Assembly (NCBI RefSeq): GCF_000011305.1
Contig: NC_004369.1
Span: 310,001-374,000 of the forward strand
Origin: Corynebacterium efficiens YS-314
GTDB taxonomy: Bacteria > Actinomycetota > Actinomycetes > Mycobacteriales > Mycobacteriaceae
Length of the DNA stretch: 64,000 nucleotides
Reading direction: 5' to 3'
Shown here piece by piece: positions 8,980-17,276 of the stretch. The translations under genes and the position numbers were made by a program. Position 1 is the first letter of the stretch. Every line of letters starts with the position of its first letter. The notes under the pieces were generated by a model, which saw nothing but the letters and a program-made list of their open reading frames with translations, made no database searches and was not told the DNA's origin.

Positions 8980-9222
8980 TTGGAAGCTCCTCCAGTGTTC
9001 TTTAAGGCGTATAACTTGTGCATTCTTTAGACCCAATCGTGCCACGGATTTTCATCCGGGGTGGAGTTCCCGGCGGTTAAGCTGGGGAAATGTTGTTCAA
9101 ATGTTGTCAACGGACGTGAGTTCCACGTTCGAGTAGGGCACTGAAGTACATGATAGAGGTATCTCGGCCCCAACATCGTCGTGGGATGCTTTATTCACGC
9201 CCACCCCGCCCATCTTCCCTAT

Positions 9223-9244
9223 GGAGCGTGGGTCGTTAGTCGGT
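9223..9244 (+). repeat. Left terminal inverted repeat of the IS1182-type element
   Basis: Pairs with 10892-10913 with one mismatch over 22 bp. The 140 bases between it and the transposase stop contain no gene. Confidence 0.9.
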
Positions 9245-9384
9245 AGCGGGGGACACCAAAATTCGGTTCCCCAGAGCCACCACCGGCCCCGACCCGCCCA
9301 GAATCACTCGATCGGACCCCGATATCCGCCCCCGGCAAGAAAGCCGTGGTTCGGGCCACCGGGCCTGCCGGTTTCCCGGCGGGC

Positions 9385-10833
9385 TCAGGCCGTCTGTCGG
9401 AAGGAAAACAGCTTCAACAGGTTATGACACCCCGCCACCAGATCCCACTCCGCCCGAGCCGCCGCCAACCCCCGCAGCACCACGTGCTTGCCCTGCCGCG
9501 TGGCGATCTGACCGAACACCGGCTCGATCACTGACTTACGTTTCCCGTACACCGCCTTGCCCCGCTTCGTGCGCAGCCTACGTCCCATCCGCTCCCGTAA
9601 GGTGGCATCGTTAGGGATCCTGCCGCGTGGGGCATCCGGGATCTTCTCTCCGTGTTTGACCCGCCCGGTCGCGATGAAAAACTCCGTGTCGTGCGTGTCC
9701 TCCAGGCCAGCGACTTCGGTGAGGTTCTTCTTCGAGCAGTACCCGGCATCCATCAACCACCGGGCCGGCCAGACCCCCAATTGCTCAGCCGTGGCCAGCA
9801 CCATCGGCACCGTCGCACCGACATCGGTGGCGGTGTTACTCAACTCGGTGGCCACGATCACCTGATGCTCAGCATCCACCACCGTCTGCGCGTTATAGCA
9901 GTAATCAAACCCACCGGAACTCAGCTTCATGATCCGGGCATCCGGATCCGTGAAATTACGCTGCGCCGAGGGTTTCACCACTGCCGTATCCGCCGCGGCC
10001 TGCCCCTTGTCCGCGACCGTGTCGTCATCATCACCCCGGTCCCGTGCCTTGGTTTCCGCCACCTGCCGTGCTTTGTCCGCGGCGTCCTGTTCCAACTGCT
10101 GGCGCGCCCGACGCAGCGTTGCCAACCGGGCGGACCGGCTGACCAACTCCTCAGGCAACTCATCACCGCGGGCATCGACCCCGTAACGCTGATCCTCGAC
10201 CTCATCCGTGGTCGCCGCATCGTTAAGCATCTGCTCGACCTGCTCAGCCAGCTTCTCCTCGGCCGGGACCAGGCGCTGGTAACTCATGGCCTTACGACGG
10301 GAGGCATTCGCCTGCACCTTCGTCCCGTCCAACGCAACCGTGCCCAGTTTCACCATGCCCGCTTCCCGGCACAGGGCCAACGCCTGGACAAACACCCCGG
10401 CCAACGCCTGAAGGTGGCGGGCCCGAAACCGGCTAAACGCCCGGAAATCCGGGCCTGCGCCAGCGGCGAGCCAGCGAAACGCCACGCTGTCGATACACGC
10501 TGTTTCCAGTTTCCGGGAGGACCGTACCCCGGTGCAGTAGCCGTAGAGCATGACCCGCAGCATCATCCGGGGATCATAGGGTGGGCGCCCCTTGGACCGG
10601 GTGTAGGAATCATAGAACCCGGTCAGATCCAGTTCCGTGTCGACGAGGTCGGCGATGAACCGGGCGAGGTGGTTATCAGGCAGCCACTCATCCAGCGACG
10701 GCGGCAGCAGCATCACCGCGTGGGGGTTGAACGGGGCGAAGCGTTTATCCACCGGCGCTTCCACCGGGTCCGGGGCCGGGACCCGCTGGAGAGTCTCTTC
10801 GGGGAACAAGCCATCATCGGATCCACCACTCAT
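9385..10833 (-). CDS. IS1182-family DDE transposase
   Basis: 482 residues. The N-terminal DUF772-like domain (FAPFNPHAVMLLPPSLDEWL...KGRPPYDPRMMLRVMLYGY) is followed by a DDE catalytic domain containing LDGTKVQANASR, a long charged coiled-coil insertion (EELVSRSARLATLRRARQQLEQ), DAGYCSKKNL, and a final VIEPVFGQIATRQGK region. No frameshift or internal stop is seen, so the enzyme is probably functional. Confidence 0.93.
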   Translation of the reverse strand: MSGGSDDGLFPEETLQRVPAPDPVEAPVDKRFAPFNPHAVMLLPPSLDEWLPDNHLARFIADLVDTELDLTGFYDSYTRSKGRPPYDPRMMLRVMLYGYCTGVRSSRKLETACIDSVAFRWLAAGAGPDFRAFSRFRARHLQALAGVFVQALALCREAGMVKLGTVALDGTKVQANASRRKAMSYQRLVPAEEKLAEQVEQMLNDAATTDEVEDQRYGVDARGDELPEELVSRSARLATLRRARQQLEQDAADKARQVAETKARDRGDDDDTVADKGQAAADTAVVKPSAQRNFTDPDARIMKLSSGGFDYCYNAQTVVDAEHQVIVATELSNTATDVGATVPMVLATAEQLGVWPARWLMDAGYCSKKNLTEVAGLEDTHDTEFFIATGRVKHGEKIPDAPRGRIPNDATLRERMGRRLRTKRGKAVYGKRKSVIEPVFGQIATRQGKHVVLRGLAAARAEWDLVAGCHNLLKLFSFRQTA

Positions 10834-10891
10834 GGAGGTTATTATCCCACGTCACCCAGCAGGACCGGGGGGAGACACCCGGGTTCAGGTC

Positions 10892-10913
10892 ACCGACTAA
10901 AGACCCACGCTCC
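10892..10913 (-). repeat. Right terminal inverted repeat of the IS1182-type element
   Basis: Complement of the left repeat at 9223-9244 with one mismatch. It lies 59 bp beyond the transposase start and must contain or adjoin its promoter. Confidence 0.9.
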
Positions 10914-10953
10914 TATGTCGGCGGGGTGCCGGCACCTGTGCTGCCCGACGGTC

Positions 10954-11817
10954 TCAGGCGCTGCCGCGCCTGGCGCGTCTGGCCCACCAGATGCCACCTG
11001 CGGTCACGGCGGCGATGCCGGCCACCACACCGGTGCCGATACCCATCTCCCTGGTGCTCGGCATCTGGAAGAGCGGTTCCGGGTTCTTGAAGCTCAGGAT
11101 GTCCCAGCCACGCTCCAGTGCGGCCTTCTTCAGCGCCCGGTCGGGATTGACCGCCACCGGGTGCCCGACGATGTCGAGCATGGGGATGTCCGTTGCCGCA
11201 TCGGAGTAGGCATAGCTGCTCTCGAGGTCATAACCGTGCTGATCCGCCAGGTTGAGGACGGCCTGTTGTTTGGCGGCCCCCTTGCAGTAGAAGAGGACCT
11301 CCCCGGTGTAACGGCCGTCGATGGTCTCCAGGGTGGTGCTCACCGTCTGGTTGACACCGAGTTCCCGGGCGATCGGCTCCACCAGTTCCTTCACGGATGC
11401 GGAGATGATGATGACATCGTGTCCACGTTCCCGGTGGTAGTCGATGAGTTCGCGGGCCTCGGCGTAGATGGTCGGGGTGACCACGGTCTGCATGGTCTCC
11501 TCAGCGATGGTGCGGACCTGTTGCACATCCCAGCCCCGCACCATGGCGGTGAGTTGGTCGCGGGTATTGTCCATCTGTTCACTGGTGTGGCCAGCGAACA
11601 TGTAGGTGGCCTGTGCCAGCGAGAGTTGCAGCGCCGTCACCGGTGAAATCAGTCCGTTCTGCATGAATTCCCGGCCGTAGGCGTAGGTGGAGCTCATGGC
11701 GATGATGGTTTTGTCCAGATCGAAGAAGGCGGCCACCCTGCGTGGTGCCGCCCTGGTGGAATCCCCCTGGGCCACGGCGTTGTGGGGGCCGTGGGGTGAG
11801 AAATCTGGGTTGGTCAC
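10954..11817 (-). CDS. HAD-IB family phosphatase (SerB-like)
   Basis: 287 residues with HAD motif I FFDLDKTIIAMSS, motif II IIISASVKELV, motif III lysine in CKGAAK and motif IV YSDAATDIPML. It ends with a hydrophobic helix (GTGVVAGIAAVTAGGIWWA) and an Arg-rich tail, so it is likely held at the membrane. Start GTG 11817 (VTNPDFSPHG) is preferred; TACACT lies just upstream and suggests a leaderless transcript. It corresponds to the Rv3661 type. The substrate, perhaps a phospholipid intermediate or phosphoserine, is not decidable here. Confidence 0.85.
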   Translation of the reverse strand: MTNPDFSPHGPHNAVAQGDSTRAAPRRVAAFFDLDKTIIAMSSTYAYGREFMQNGLISPVTALQLSLAQATYMFAGHTSEQMDNTRDQLTAMVRGWDVQQVRTIAEETMQTVVTPTIYAEARELIDYHRERGHDVIIISASVKELVEPIARELGVNQTVSTTLETIDGRYTGEVLFYCKGAAKQQAVLNLADQHGYDLESSYAYSDAATDIPMLDIVGHPVAVNPDRALKKAALERGWDILSFKNPEPLFQMPSTREMGIGTGVVAGIAAVTAGGIWWARRARRGSA

Positions 11818-12114
11818 ACAGGTAGTGTAGCGAGTTTTCCTGTGAATCAGCGGATGAAGTCCCGCATTCCTGTGACTGGTGTGGTTTCTGGTACTGGTGG
11901 GTTCAGTGATTCTGCCGCCCTGCGGTGGGGAATTAACGATCACATGTGCTAATCCCCAACCCCGTTCCGCACCCCGGTCCCCAACCCATTCGCCCAGCAC
12001 GCGGTGGGCGGGCGGTTATTGTCATGTTCCGCTTCTTATGCAATAATTTCAGGTGCAAGGCCCCGATATACTGTGCGGCCTGCCCCGGCCACACCCCCCC
12101 GAGGTCGGGTTACC

Positions 12115-12152
12115 GACGGCCCGCGCACACCCCCCCCGAGGCGCGGGCCGTC
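12115..12152 (+). other. Strong hairpin in the Tad operon leader
   Basis: GACGGCCCGCGC (12115-12126) pairs perfectly with GCGCGGGCCGTC (12141-12152) around a C-rich 14-nt loop. No T-tract follows, so it is not a typical terminator. It could be an attenuator, an RNA stabiliser or a protein site. Confidence 0.6.
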
Positions 12153-12175
12153 CCCATTTCCACCCCTCGTCCATA

Positions 12176-12205
12176 GGGCCGCTCCCAGGAGGGCCGCTCC
12201 CAGGA
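12176..12205 (+). repeat. Perfect 15-bp tandem duplication
   Basis: GGGCCGCTCCCAGGA occurs twice head to tail (12176-12190 and 12191-12205). Each copy contains a CAGGAGG-like ribosome-binding sequence, but no start codon follows at a useful distance. Confidence 0.85.
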
Positions 12206-12222
12206 GGCCGAAGGTTCCCGGG

Positions 12223-12272
12223 TTATCCACATTTTCCTGGGTCACCGTCAACAAAACCGGGAGTTATCCACA
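12223..12272 (+). promoter_or_regulatory. Pair of perfect DnaA boxes
   Basis: TTATCCACA occurs at 12223-12231 and 12264-12272, same orientation, 41 bp apart (about four helical turns), 54-103 bp upstream of the CpaE-like start. Spacing and identity suggest DnaA binding for regulation or titration. There is no AT-rich unwinding element, so an origin is unlikely. Confidence 0.5.
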
Positions 12273-12325
12273 GGCTGGAGGCTGCGTCGTTGAGGGCGGG
12301 CCCCGCAGCCAGCAGAGTGTGGGGC

Positions 12326-13453
12326 ATGAACGCAGCCACACACACCACAACCACACGGACAGCCGGAACGGCACGGTCAACACAGTCCACGCGCGATCAG
12401 GCCATTCTGGTCGCAGTGGAGGATCCGGTCCTCCACCCGGAGGCCATGCATGTCGCCGCGGCAACCGGGCGCGCCATCGTGGACACGACGGACCCGGTGG
12501 ATATCCACCGTCATCTCAACAAGGTCTCCGCAGTGCTCATCGATGCGCCCACCGCCGCGGGGATCACCAATGACCGACGCCGGGACCGCATCTTCCTCCT
12601 CGGATCGGACCCCGGACCCCCGGATTATCACACCGCCCTGGCGATCAGGGCGGAACAGGCCCTCCTGCTGCCCGCCCAGACCGCGGAACTGCTCCAGGCA
12701 CTGGGACGGGAGGATGAATCCGCCCCGCCCGGTCGTCACCACGCCACGGTCACCGGTGTCCTCGGGGTGGCGGGCGGGGTCGGGGTGAGCACGATCGCCG
12801 CGGCGCTGGCGCGGATCCGGTCGGCCACCCACCGCACCGTGCTTGTCGACGCCGTCCCCACCTCCGGCGGCATCGATCTGCTGGTCGGCGCGGAGGAGAT
12901 CACCGGGGCGCGGTGGCCCGATCTCGGATTCACCCGGGGTGCGGTGAAGGCGGAGGATGTCCTGGCCGCGCTGCCGGTGATGGATGAGACCATGTTCATC
13001 CTGTCCGGGGCACGCTCCCCGGTGGGGGATACCTTCGACCTCGGCCCCGATGAGGTGACCGCGGCACTAACCTGTCTCACCGCGGCGGACGGTGAGCTGG
13101 AGGTGGTGGTGGATCTGAACCCGGGTGAGATCACCCGGGAGGTGATCCCCCTGCTCGATCACCTCATCCTCGTGGTGCCCGCGGAGGTGCGTGCTGTGGC
13201 GGCAGCCGCGGAGAGATTGCGACACCTGCGTGCCTTCCCGGTGCCGGTGTCGGTGGTGTTGCGCCACCGGGGTTGGTCCGGGCTGGATGTCATCGAGGTG
13301 GAACGCATCCTGGGCACCCCGGTGATCGCGGAACTCGGCACGATCACCCGCCTGCCCCGCGCCGTCGAGATGCACGGACTGACCGGAACCCTGCCCAGGC
13401 CCCTGGTCACGGTGGGCAACGCCATCGCCGCGGAGATCAGGGGGCGGGGCTGA
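12326..13453 (+). CDS. ssd: CpaE/TadZ-like protein (septum-site-determining Ssd type)
   Basis: 375 residues: an N-terminal receiver-like domain, then a MinD/ParA-type fold. The deviant P-loop reads GVAGGVGVSTIAAALA; the lysines expected in KGGxGKT are replaced, so ATP hydrolysis is doubtful. This is the helicase/secretion-neighbourhood CpaE-like family, which in M. tuberculosis (Rv3660c, Ssd) affects septum formation and here probably positions the Tad machine. ATG 12326 is chosen; the reading frame is open further upstream but reads through the structured leader. The stop overlaps tadA (TGATG). Confidence 0.88.
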   Translation: MNAATHTTTTRTAGTARSTQSTRDQAILVAVEDPVLHPEAMHVAAATGRAIVDTTDPVDIHRHLNKVSAVLIDAPTAAGITNDRRRDRIFLLGSDPGPPDYHTALAIRAEQALLLPAQTAELLQALGREDESAPPGRHHATVTGVLGVAGGVGVSTIAAALARIRSATHRTVLVDAVPTSGGIDLLVGAEEITGARWPDLGFTRGAVKAEDVLAALPVMDETMFILSGARSPVGDTFDLGPDEVTAALTCLTAADGELEVVVDLNPGEITREVIPLLDHLILVVPAEVRAVAAAAERLRHLRAFPVPVSVVLRHRGWSGLDVIEVERILGTPVIAELGTITRLPRAVEMHGLTGTLPRPLVTVGNAIAAEIRGRG

Positions 13454-14600
13454 TGTCGACCACGATCCCACAGGATGAACTGCTGGAACAGGTGCAGCGG
13501 GTGCTGGCCGGGCTGCCGGAGCACCCCACCTCCCCGGAGGTGGTGCAGGTGATCCGGGAACAGGCCGGGGTGATCAGCGATGAGGAGGTCATCGCCGTCC
13601 TGAGGCGGTTGCGCAGCGAATCGGTGGGGATCGGCCCGCTGGAGGCGGCACTCGCCCTGCCGGGGGTGACCGACGTGCTGGTCAACGGACCCCGTGAGGT
13701 GTGGATCGATCGTGGTGCGGGACTGGAACAGCTTGATCTGGATCTGGGGTCGGAGGAGGCGGTGCGTCGACTGGCCGCCCGGCTGGCCCTCCAGTGCGGG
13801 CGTCGGCTCGATGATGCCCAGCCGTTCGTCGATGGGTGCATCACCCGCGATGATGGCAGCACCATCCGCATCCACGCGGTCCTGCCGCCCCTCGCGGATT
13901 CCGGAACCTGCCTGAGCATGCGCATCCTACGACAGGCGAGTCTGACGCTGGATGATCTGGTGGCAGGTGGCACCCTCACCGGGGATACCGCCGCGGTGTT
14001 GCGGACCATCGTGGCGCAGCGCCGGGCCTTCCTCGTCGTCGGTGGCACCGGGTCGGGTAAGACCACCCTGCTCGCGGCGATGCTGGGGGAGGTGGCACCT
14101 GACCAGCGGATCATCTGCATCGAGGACACCGCCGAACTCAACCCCGCCCACCCCGGCACGGTCAACCTGGTCACCCGCTCGGCCAATGTGGAGGGGGCCG
14201 GTGCGATCACCATGTCGGACCTGTTGAAACAGGCGATGCGGATGCGCCCGGACCGGATCGTCCTCGGGGAGATCCGTGGTGCTGAGGTGGTGGAACTGCT
14301 GGCCGCGCTCAACACCGGGCATGAAGGTGGTGCGGGCACCATCCACGCCAACTCCATCGCGGAGGTCCCCGCCCGGATGGAGGCCCTCGCCGCACTCGGT
14401 GGGCTTGCCCGGGATGCGCTGCACTCCCAGCTGGCCGCCGCACTGGATGTGGTCATCGTGATGCGCCACACCACCCGGGGCCGACGTCTGGCGCAGCTGG
14501 GGGTGCTGCGGGCAATCCCGTCGAGACGCATGTGGTGTGGGACTGGGAACACGGCGTGGTGGATGCGGACGCAGAGGTGGCGACATGGTTTCCGCACTGA
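13453..14600 (+). CDS. tadA: TadA/CpaF secretion ATPase, with an apparent one-base frameshift near the 3' end
   Basis: VirB11-like hexameric ATPase that should drive Flp/Tad secretion. The N-terminal domain is followed by LVVGGTGSGKTTLLAAM (Walker A), EDTAEL, MRPDRIVLGEIRGAE (Walker B) and GAGTIHANS. Up to LAQLGVLR (about 14511) the frame opened at 13453 is conserved; after that it runs on as an Arg/Gly/Pro-rich shadow of tadB to 15261. Shifting to the frame starting at 14511 gives GNPVETHVVWDWEHGVVD and then AEVATWFPH with a stop at 14598-14600, which overlaps the tadB start by 16 bases as expected for a coupled operon. One base seems to be missing in the GCGGGC at 14507-14512. It may be a sequencing error, mutation or recoding. 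Confidence 0.85.
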
Positions 14601-15382
14601 TCCTCCTGGCCGCGGGGATCGCGGTGCCGGGGCAGGGGCCGGCGGGGGGACGGGGCGTCGTGAAGCGTCCGGGTCGGGGACCCCTGCCACCGGTGGCCAT
14701 CACCGCCGGCGTCCCCGTGTGCGTGGCCCTGTTCGCCGCCACCGGCATCGACCCCGCCACGGTGGTGGCGCTGCTGACCGCCGGACTCGTGGTGAGCTGG
14801 CGCCTGAAACGGGGACGCACCTCGCGCGTCACACGGGCGCAGACCACGGTGCTGGCCGGTTTCCTCGGTCTGTGCATCGGCAACCTGCGCGCCGGCGCCC
14901 CCATGGCCGATGCCATGGACCACGCCCTGGCCCACACGACGGGATCCACCGGATCCGCTGGCCCCACCACCGTGGCGCTCACCGCGGCGGCGCGCCGGGT
15001 GCGCTCAGGTGGCAGCGGGGCGGCGGTGCTTATCGACGCCCCCACCATGGACCTCCAACGCCTGGGCACGATCTGGGAGGTGTCCGAACGACACGGTATC
15101 CCGCTGGTCAGGCTGCTCGACCAGTTGAAACACCGCCTGGAGGCACAGGAACGCCACCGCCAGGCCTCCGCCGCCCAGTTGCAGGGACCGCAGGCCACCG
15201 CGGTGATCCTGGCCCTGCTGCCACTGGCCGGGGTGCTCATGGGCACCGCGATGGGCGCTGATCCGATCGGTTTCCTCACCGGAGGTGGGGTGGGTGGGAT
15301 CCTGCTGATCACCGGGGTGCTACTCAGTGCGGCGGGTTTCATCCTCACCGAGAAGATCCTCGAGGGGGCGAGCCCGACATGA
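14585..15382 (+). CDS. tadB: TadB-like membrane protein (type II secretion F domain)
   Basis: 265 residues. Hydrophobic segments are at the N terminus, around residues 40-60 and in a long C-terminal pair (TAVILALLPLAGVLMG, GGILLITGVLLSAAGFIL), with a central helical region LGTIWEVSERHGIPLVRLLDQLKH typical of T2SSF domains. It forms the inner-membrane platform with TadC. ATG 14585 overlaps the shifted tadA end; its stop overlaps tadC by four bases (ATGA). Confidence 0.88.
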   Translation: MVSALILLAAGIAVPGQGPAGGRGVVKRPGRGPLPPVAITAGVPVCVALFAATGIDPATVVALLTAGLVVSWRLKRGRTSRVTRAQTTVLAGFLGLCIGNLRAGAPMADAMDHALAHTTGSTGSAGPTTVALTAAARRVRSGGSGAAVLIDAPTMDLQRLGTIWEVSERHGIPLVRLLDQLKHRLEAQERHRQASAAQLQGPQATAVILALLPLAGVLMGTAMGADPIGFLTGGGVGGILLITGVLLSAAGFILTEKILEGASPT

Positions 15383-15996
15383 TCACCGCCTGCCTCGTGG
15401 TTGTCCTCGCCCTGCTCACCACCCCGCCGATGCCGGGGGTGCGTGCCGGTGTCCCCGGCGAGAAGCGCATCCGGGCCGGCCCTGATCCCGGACCGGATGC
15501 CCCAGGCTGGCTGGGGGTGTTATCGGCAGCGCTCACACCGGGTGGGTCAGGTCCTGACCCCCTGGATACCGCAGCAGATATCGCCCTGTTCGCCGAATGC
15601 CTGGCCGCCGGGTTGAGCACCCGTGATGCCGCACACCTGCTGGCATGCACCGCGAACCCCGCGCACCAACGCCTGTGGGAGGAGACGGTGGCGCTGCTGG
15701 GCATCGGGGTGGGGCCGGAGAAGGCCTTCACCACGATGACCGGTGTCGACGGCTTGCGGGACCTGGCTGTACTGGCGGAGGTGTCCCACCGGTCCGGCAG
15801 CGCCTTCAGCCAGGGCTGTCACCGCATCGCCGATGCCCTCGTGGCCTCGGCGGCGGACCACCGCACAGCAGCCGCCGAGCGGGCCGGGGTGTTCATCGCC
15901 CTGCCGCTGGCCGCCTGTTTCCTCCCCGCCTTCATGATCATCGGCCTGGCACCGGTGGTGCTGGGACTGGGCACGAAGGTGCTGGGCAACCTGTAA
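15379..15996 (+). CDS. tadC: TadC-like membrane protein (type II secretion F domain)
   Basis: 205 residues. An N-terminal helix, a middle helical region (FAECLAAGLSTRDAAHLLAC...LAVLAEVSHRSGSAF) and two C-terminal membrane helices around FIALPLAACFLPAFMIIGLAPVV, cut here for length, match T2SSF proteins of the Rv3657c type. Translation is probably coupled to tadB through the ATGA overlap. Confidence 0.85.
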   Translation: MITACLVVVLALLTTPPMPGVRAGVPGEKRIRAGPDPGPDAPGWLGVLSAALTPGGSGPDPLDTAADIALFAECLAAGLSTRDAAHLLACTANPAHQRLWEETVALLGIGVGPEKAFTTMTGVDGLRDLAVLAEVSHRSGSAFSQGCHRIADALVASAADHRTAAAERAGVFIALPLAACFLPAFMIIGLAPVVLGLGTKVLGNL

Positions 15997-16091
15997 TCAT
16001 TCACCAATCCATTTACCGATCCACTTCCCGGACGGGGACCGACTCCCCGTCCGGGCCCACCCCAACGACAATCCACTTAAAGGAGAAGACC

Positions 16092-16316
16092 ATGCAGAAG
16101 AATCCCATACCCACCACACCGACCACCCCCATCAACCCCGTCCAGCGGGCCCTTGTGACCCTGCGCGGTGAGGAGGGACTGACCACGGTGGAATACGCCC
16201 TGGGCACCCTCGCGGCCGCAGCCCTGGCCATCCTGCTCTACACCGTGGTCAACAGCGGCGCGGTCGGCAGCGCCTTCGAGGAGATCATCGTCGATGCCCT
16301 GAGCACCACGCCGTGA
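16092..16316 (+). CDS. DUF4244 Flp-pilin-like protein
   Basis: 74 residues: a short basic leader ending LRGEEGLTTVEYALGTL, then one hydrophobic helix (AAAALAILLYTVVNS). The G/E-x4-E-Y pattern resembles the prepilin peptidase site of Flp pilins (cleavage after Gly, Glu at +5). The best ribosome-binding site of the cluster (AAAGGAG at about 16078-16084) precedes it, fitting high expression of the major subunit. No prepilin peptidase gene is in the window. Confidence 0.85.
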   Translation: MQKNPIPTTPTTPINPVQRALVTLRGEEGLTTVEYALGTLAAAALAILLYTVVNSGAVGSAFEEIIVDALSTTP

Positions 16317-16328
16317 CCGGGAACCGCC

Positions 16329-16631
16329 ATGCATGAGAGGACGGGCAATGAGGAGGGTTCGGTCAGTATCGAGGCGGCCCTCGCCCTGAGCTCCCTGGTT
16401 GTGGTCAGCGCACTCATCATCGGTGTGCTGACCACACTGGCGTTGTATGTGGCGGCGGTGGGTGGTGCGGGGGCTGCGGCCCGGGCCCATGCCATCGGTG
16501 AGACCTACCACCCCCCGCGGGGTGTTGTCAGCTTCGAGGAACACGGCGGTCTGGTCACTGCCACGGTGTCCATCCCCGCCACCGTGGGGGAGGTGAGTGC
16601 GAGTGCGGTCTTCCCACGGGAAACCCACTGA
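16329..16631 (+). CDS. TadE-family pseudopilin-like protein
   Basis: 100 residues: EEGSVSIEAALALSSLVVV at the N terminus is the TadE-type membrane start with Glu after a short hydrophilic leader, followed by an extracytoplasmic part ending VFPRETH. It probably is a minor pilin. Its end overlaps the next gene by 35 bases. Confidence 0.82.
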   Translation: MHERTGNEEGSVSIEAALALSSLVVVSALIIGVLTTLALYVAAVGGAGAAARAHAIGETYHPPRGVVSFEEHGGLVTATVSIPATVGEVSASAVFPRETH

Positions 16632-16941
16632 CGCCGGTTATGCCACCGTGGCGGCCGCGGGGTTCTCCGCCGTCCTGGTGATGCTCTGCGCGCTGCTCGC
16701 CTGGCACGTCGGGGCGGTGGTGGCCTCCGTGCAGGCACAGCGTGCGGCGGATCTGGCGGCAGTGGCCGGGGCCTTCCGCCTTGCCACCGGGGACACCCCC
16801 ACGGCGGCCTGTGCCGTGGCCGGGCAGGTGGCCCACCTCAACGACGCCACCCTGCTCACCTGTGACAGCCTCGGCGAGGACCTCGTGGTGGCCGTCGAGG
16901 TGCGGGGGACCAGCGCCGAGGCCCGCGCGGGGCCGGTGTGA
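16597..16941 (+). CDS. TadE-like/TadG-like secretion-neighbourhood protein (Rv3654c type)
   Basis: 114 residues with one N-terminal membrane helix (YATVAAAGFSAVLVMLCALL) and an outside domain starting VQAQRAADLAAVAGAF, the signature of the helicase/secretion-neighbourhood TadE-like family. Two cysteines in the outside part (AACAVAG, LLTCDS) could pair. GTG 16597 follows GGGGGAGG; GTG 16603 is possible. Confidence 0.82.
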   Translation: MRVRSSHGKPTDAGYATVAAAGFSAVLVMLCALLAWHVGAVVASVQAQRAADLAAVAGAFRLATGDTPTAACAVAGQVAHLNDATLLTCDSLGEDLVVAVEVRGTSAEARAGPV

Positions 16942-16952
16942 CCGTGGTCAGG

Positions 16953-17276
16953 TCAGGATGGTGCCGGACCCGACTGTGCGATCGCGCGGAGCACATCCAG
17001 GTGGTCCCGCCAGGCACGTTTCCCGGCGCCGCTGAGTTTGATGCTGGTCTGGGGGAATTTACCGGCGAACCCCTTCGACACCTGGACATATCCCAGTTCC
17101 TCCAGTGCGGAGATGTGTTTGGACAGGGTGGAATCGGTGGTGTCGAGGAAGTCACGGGCGTATTTGAAGGTCAGTGATTCCGCGCCCGAGAGCGCCGCCA
17201 TGAGGGAGAAGCGCAGCGGGTTGGTGAACGCCGGGTTCAGATCCAGCCGGGGGTGCCGGCGATTGGTGCTGTTCAC
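16953..17276 (-). CDS. Winged-helix transcriptional regulator (HTH_34 type)
   Basis: 107 residues with LRFSLMAALSGAESLTFKYA and DTTDSTLSKHISALEELGYV, a MarR/ArsR-like winged helix (PF13601 type). GTG 17276 overlaps the stop of the membrane gene in GTGA, which selects this start. The pair (membrane protein then regulator) is a common actinobacterial arrangement in which the regulator controls its own operon. The ligand is unknown. It is convergent with the Tad operon, with 11 bases between. Confidence 0.85.
   Translation of the reverse strand: MNSTNRRHPRLDLNPAFTNPLRFSLMAALSGAESLTFKYARDFLDTTDSTLSKHISALEELGYVQVSKGFAGKFPQTSIKLSGAGKRAWRDHLDVLRAIAQSGPAPS

Larger units (their letters stand above)
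9223..10913. mobile_element. Intact IS1182-type insertion sequence (about 1.69 kb)
   Basis: Imperfect 22-bp terminal inverted repeats bound the element: left 9223-9244 beginning GGAGCGTGGGTCGTTAGTC, right 10892-10913 whose complement begins GGAGCGTGGGTCTTTAGTC, with one mismatch. A TAT on each outer side may be a 3-bp target duplication. One full-length transposase is inside. The element sits between the DUF1469 gene and the HAD phosphatase gene, which are neighbours in related genomes by synteny. Intact ends and gene suggest a recent and possibly active insertion. Confidence 0.9.
11818..12325. other. Gene-free divergent region upstream of the Tad operon
   Basis: 508 bp between the HAD phosphatase and the CpaE-like gene. 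It holds a perfect 12-bp stem, a 15-bp tandem duplication and two DnaA-box matches, listed separately. GATATACT at 12063-12070 is a possible -10 element. No credible coding frame is seen. Confidence 0.6.

Noticed and set aside
9652..11646. 664-codon open frame on the plus strand across the IS1182-type element
   Set aside because: Antisense to the transposase and running on into the HAD gene; composition is Arg/Gly/His-rich with no domain, a typical GC-codon shadow.
12053..12325. Longer N terminus for the CpaE-like protein
   Set aside because: The open frame crosses a hairpin, a tandem duplication and DnaA boxes and gives Pro/Arg-rich sequence; ATG 12326 starts the conserved protein.
14601..15261. 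Extension of the original tadA frame across tadB
   Set aside because: Arg/Gly/Pro-rich sequence overlapping tadB completely; better explained by a one-base frameshift near 14510.
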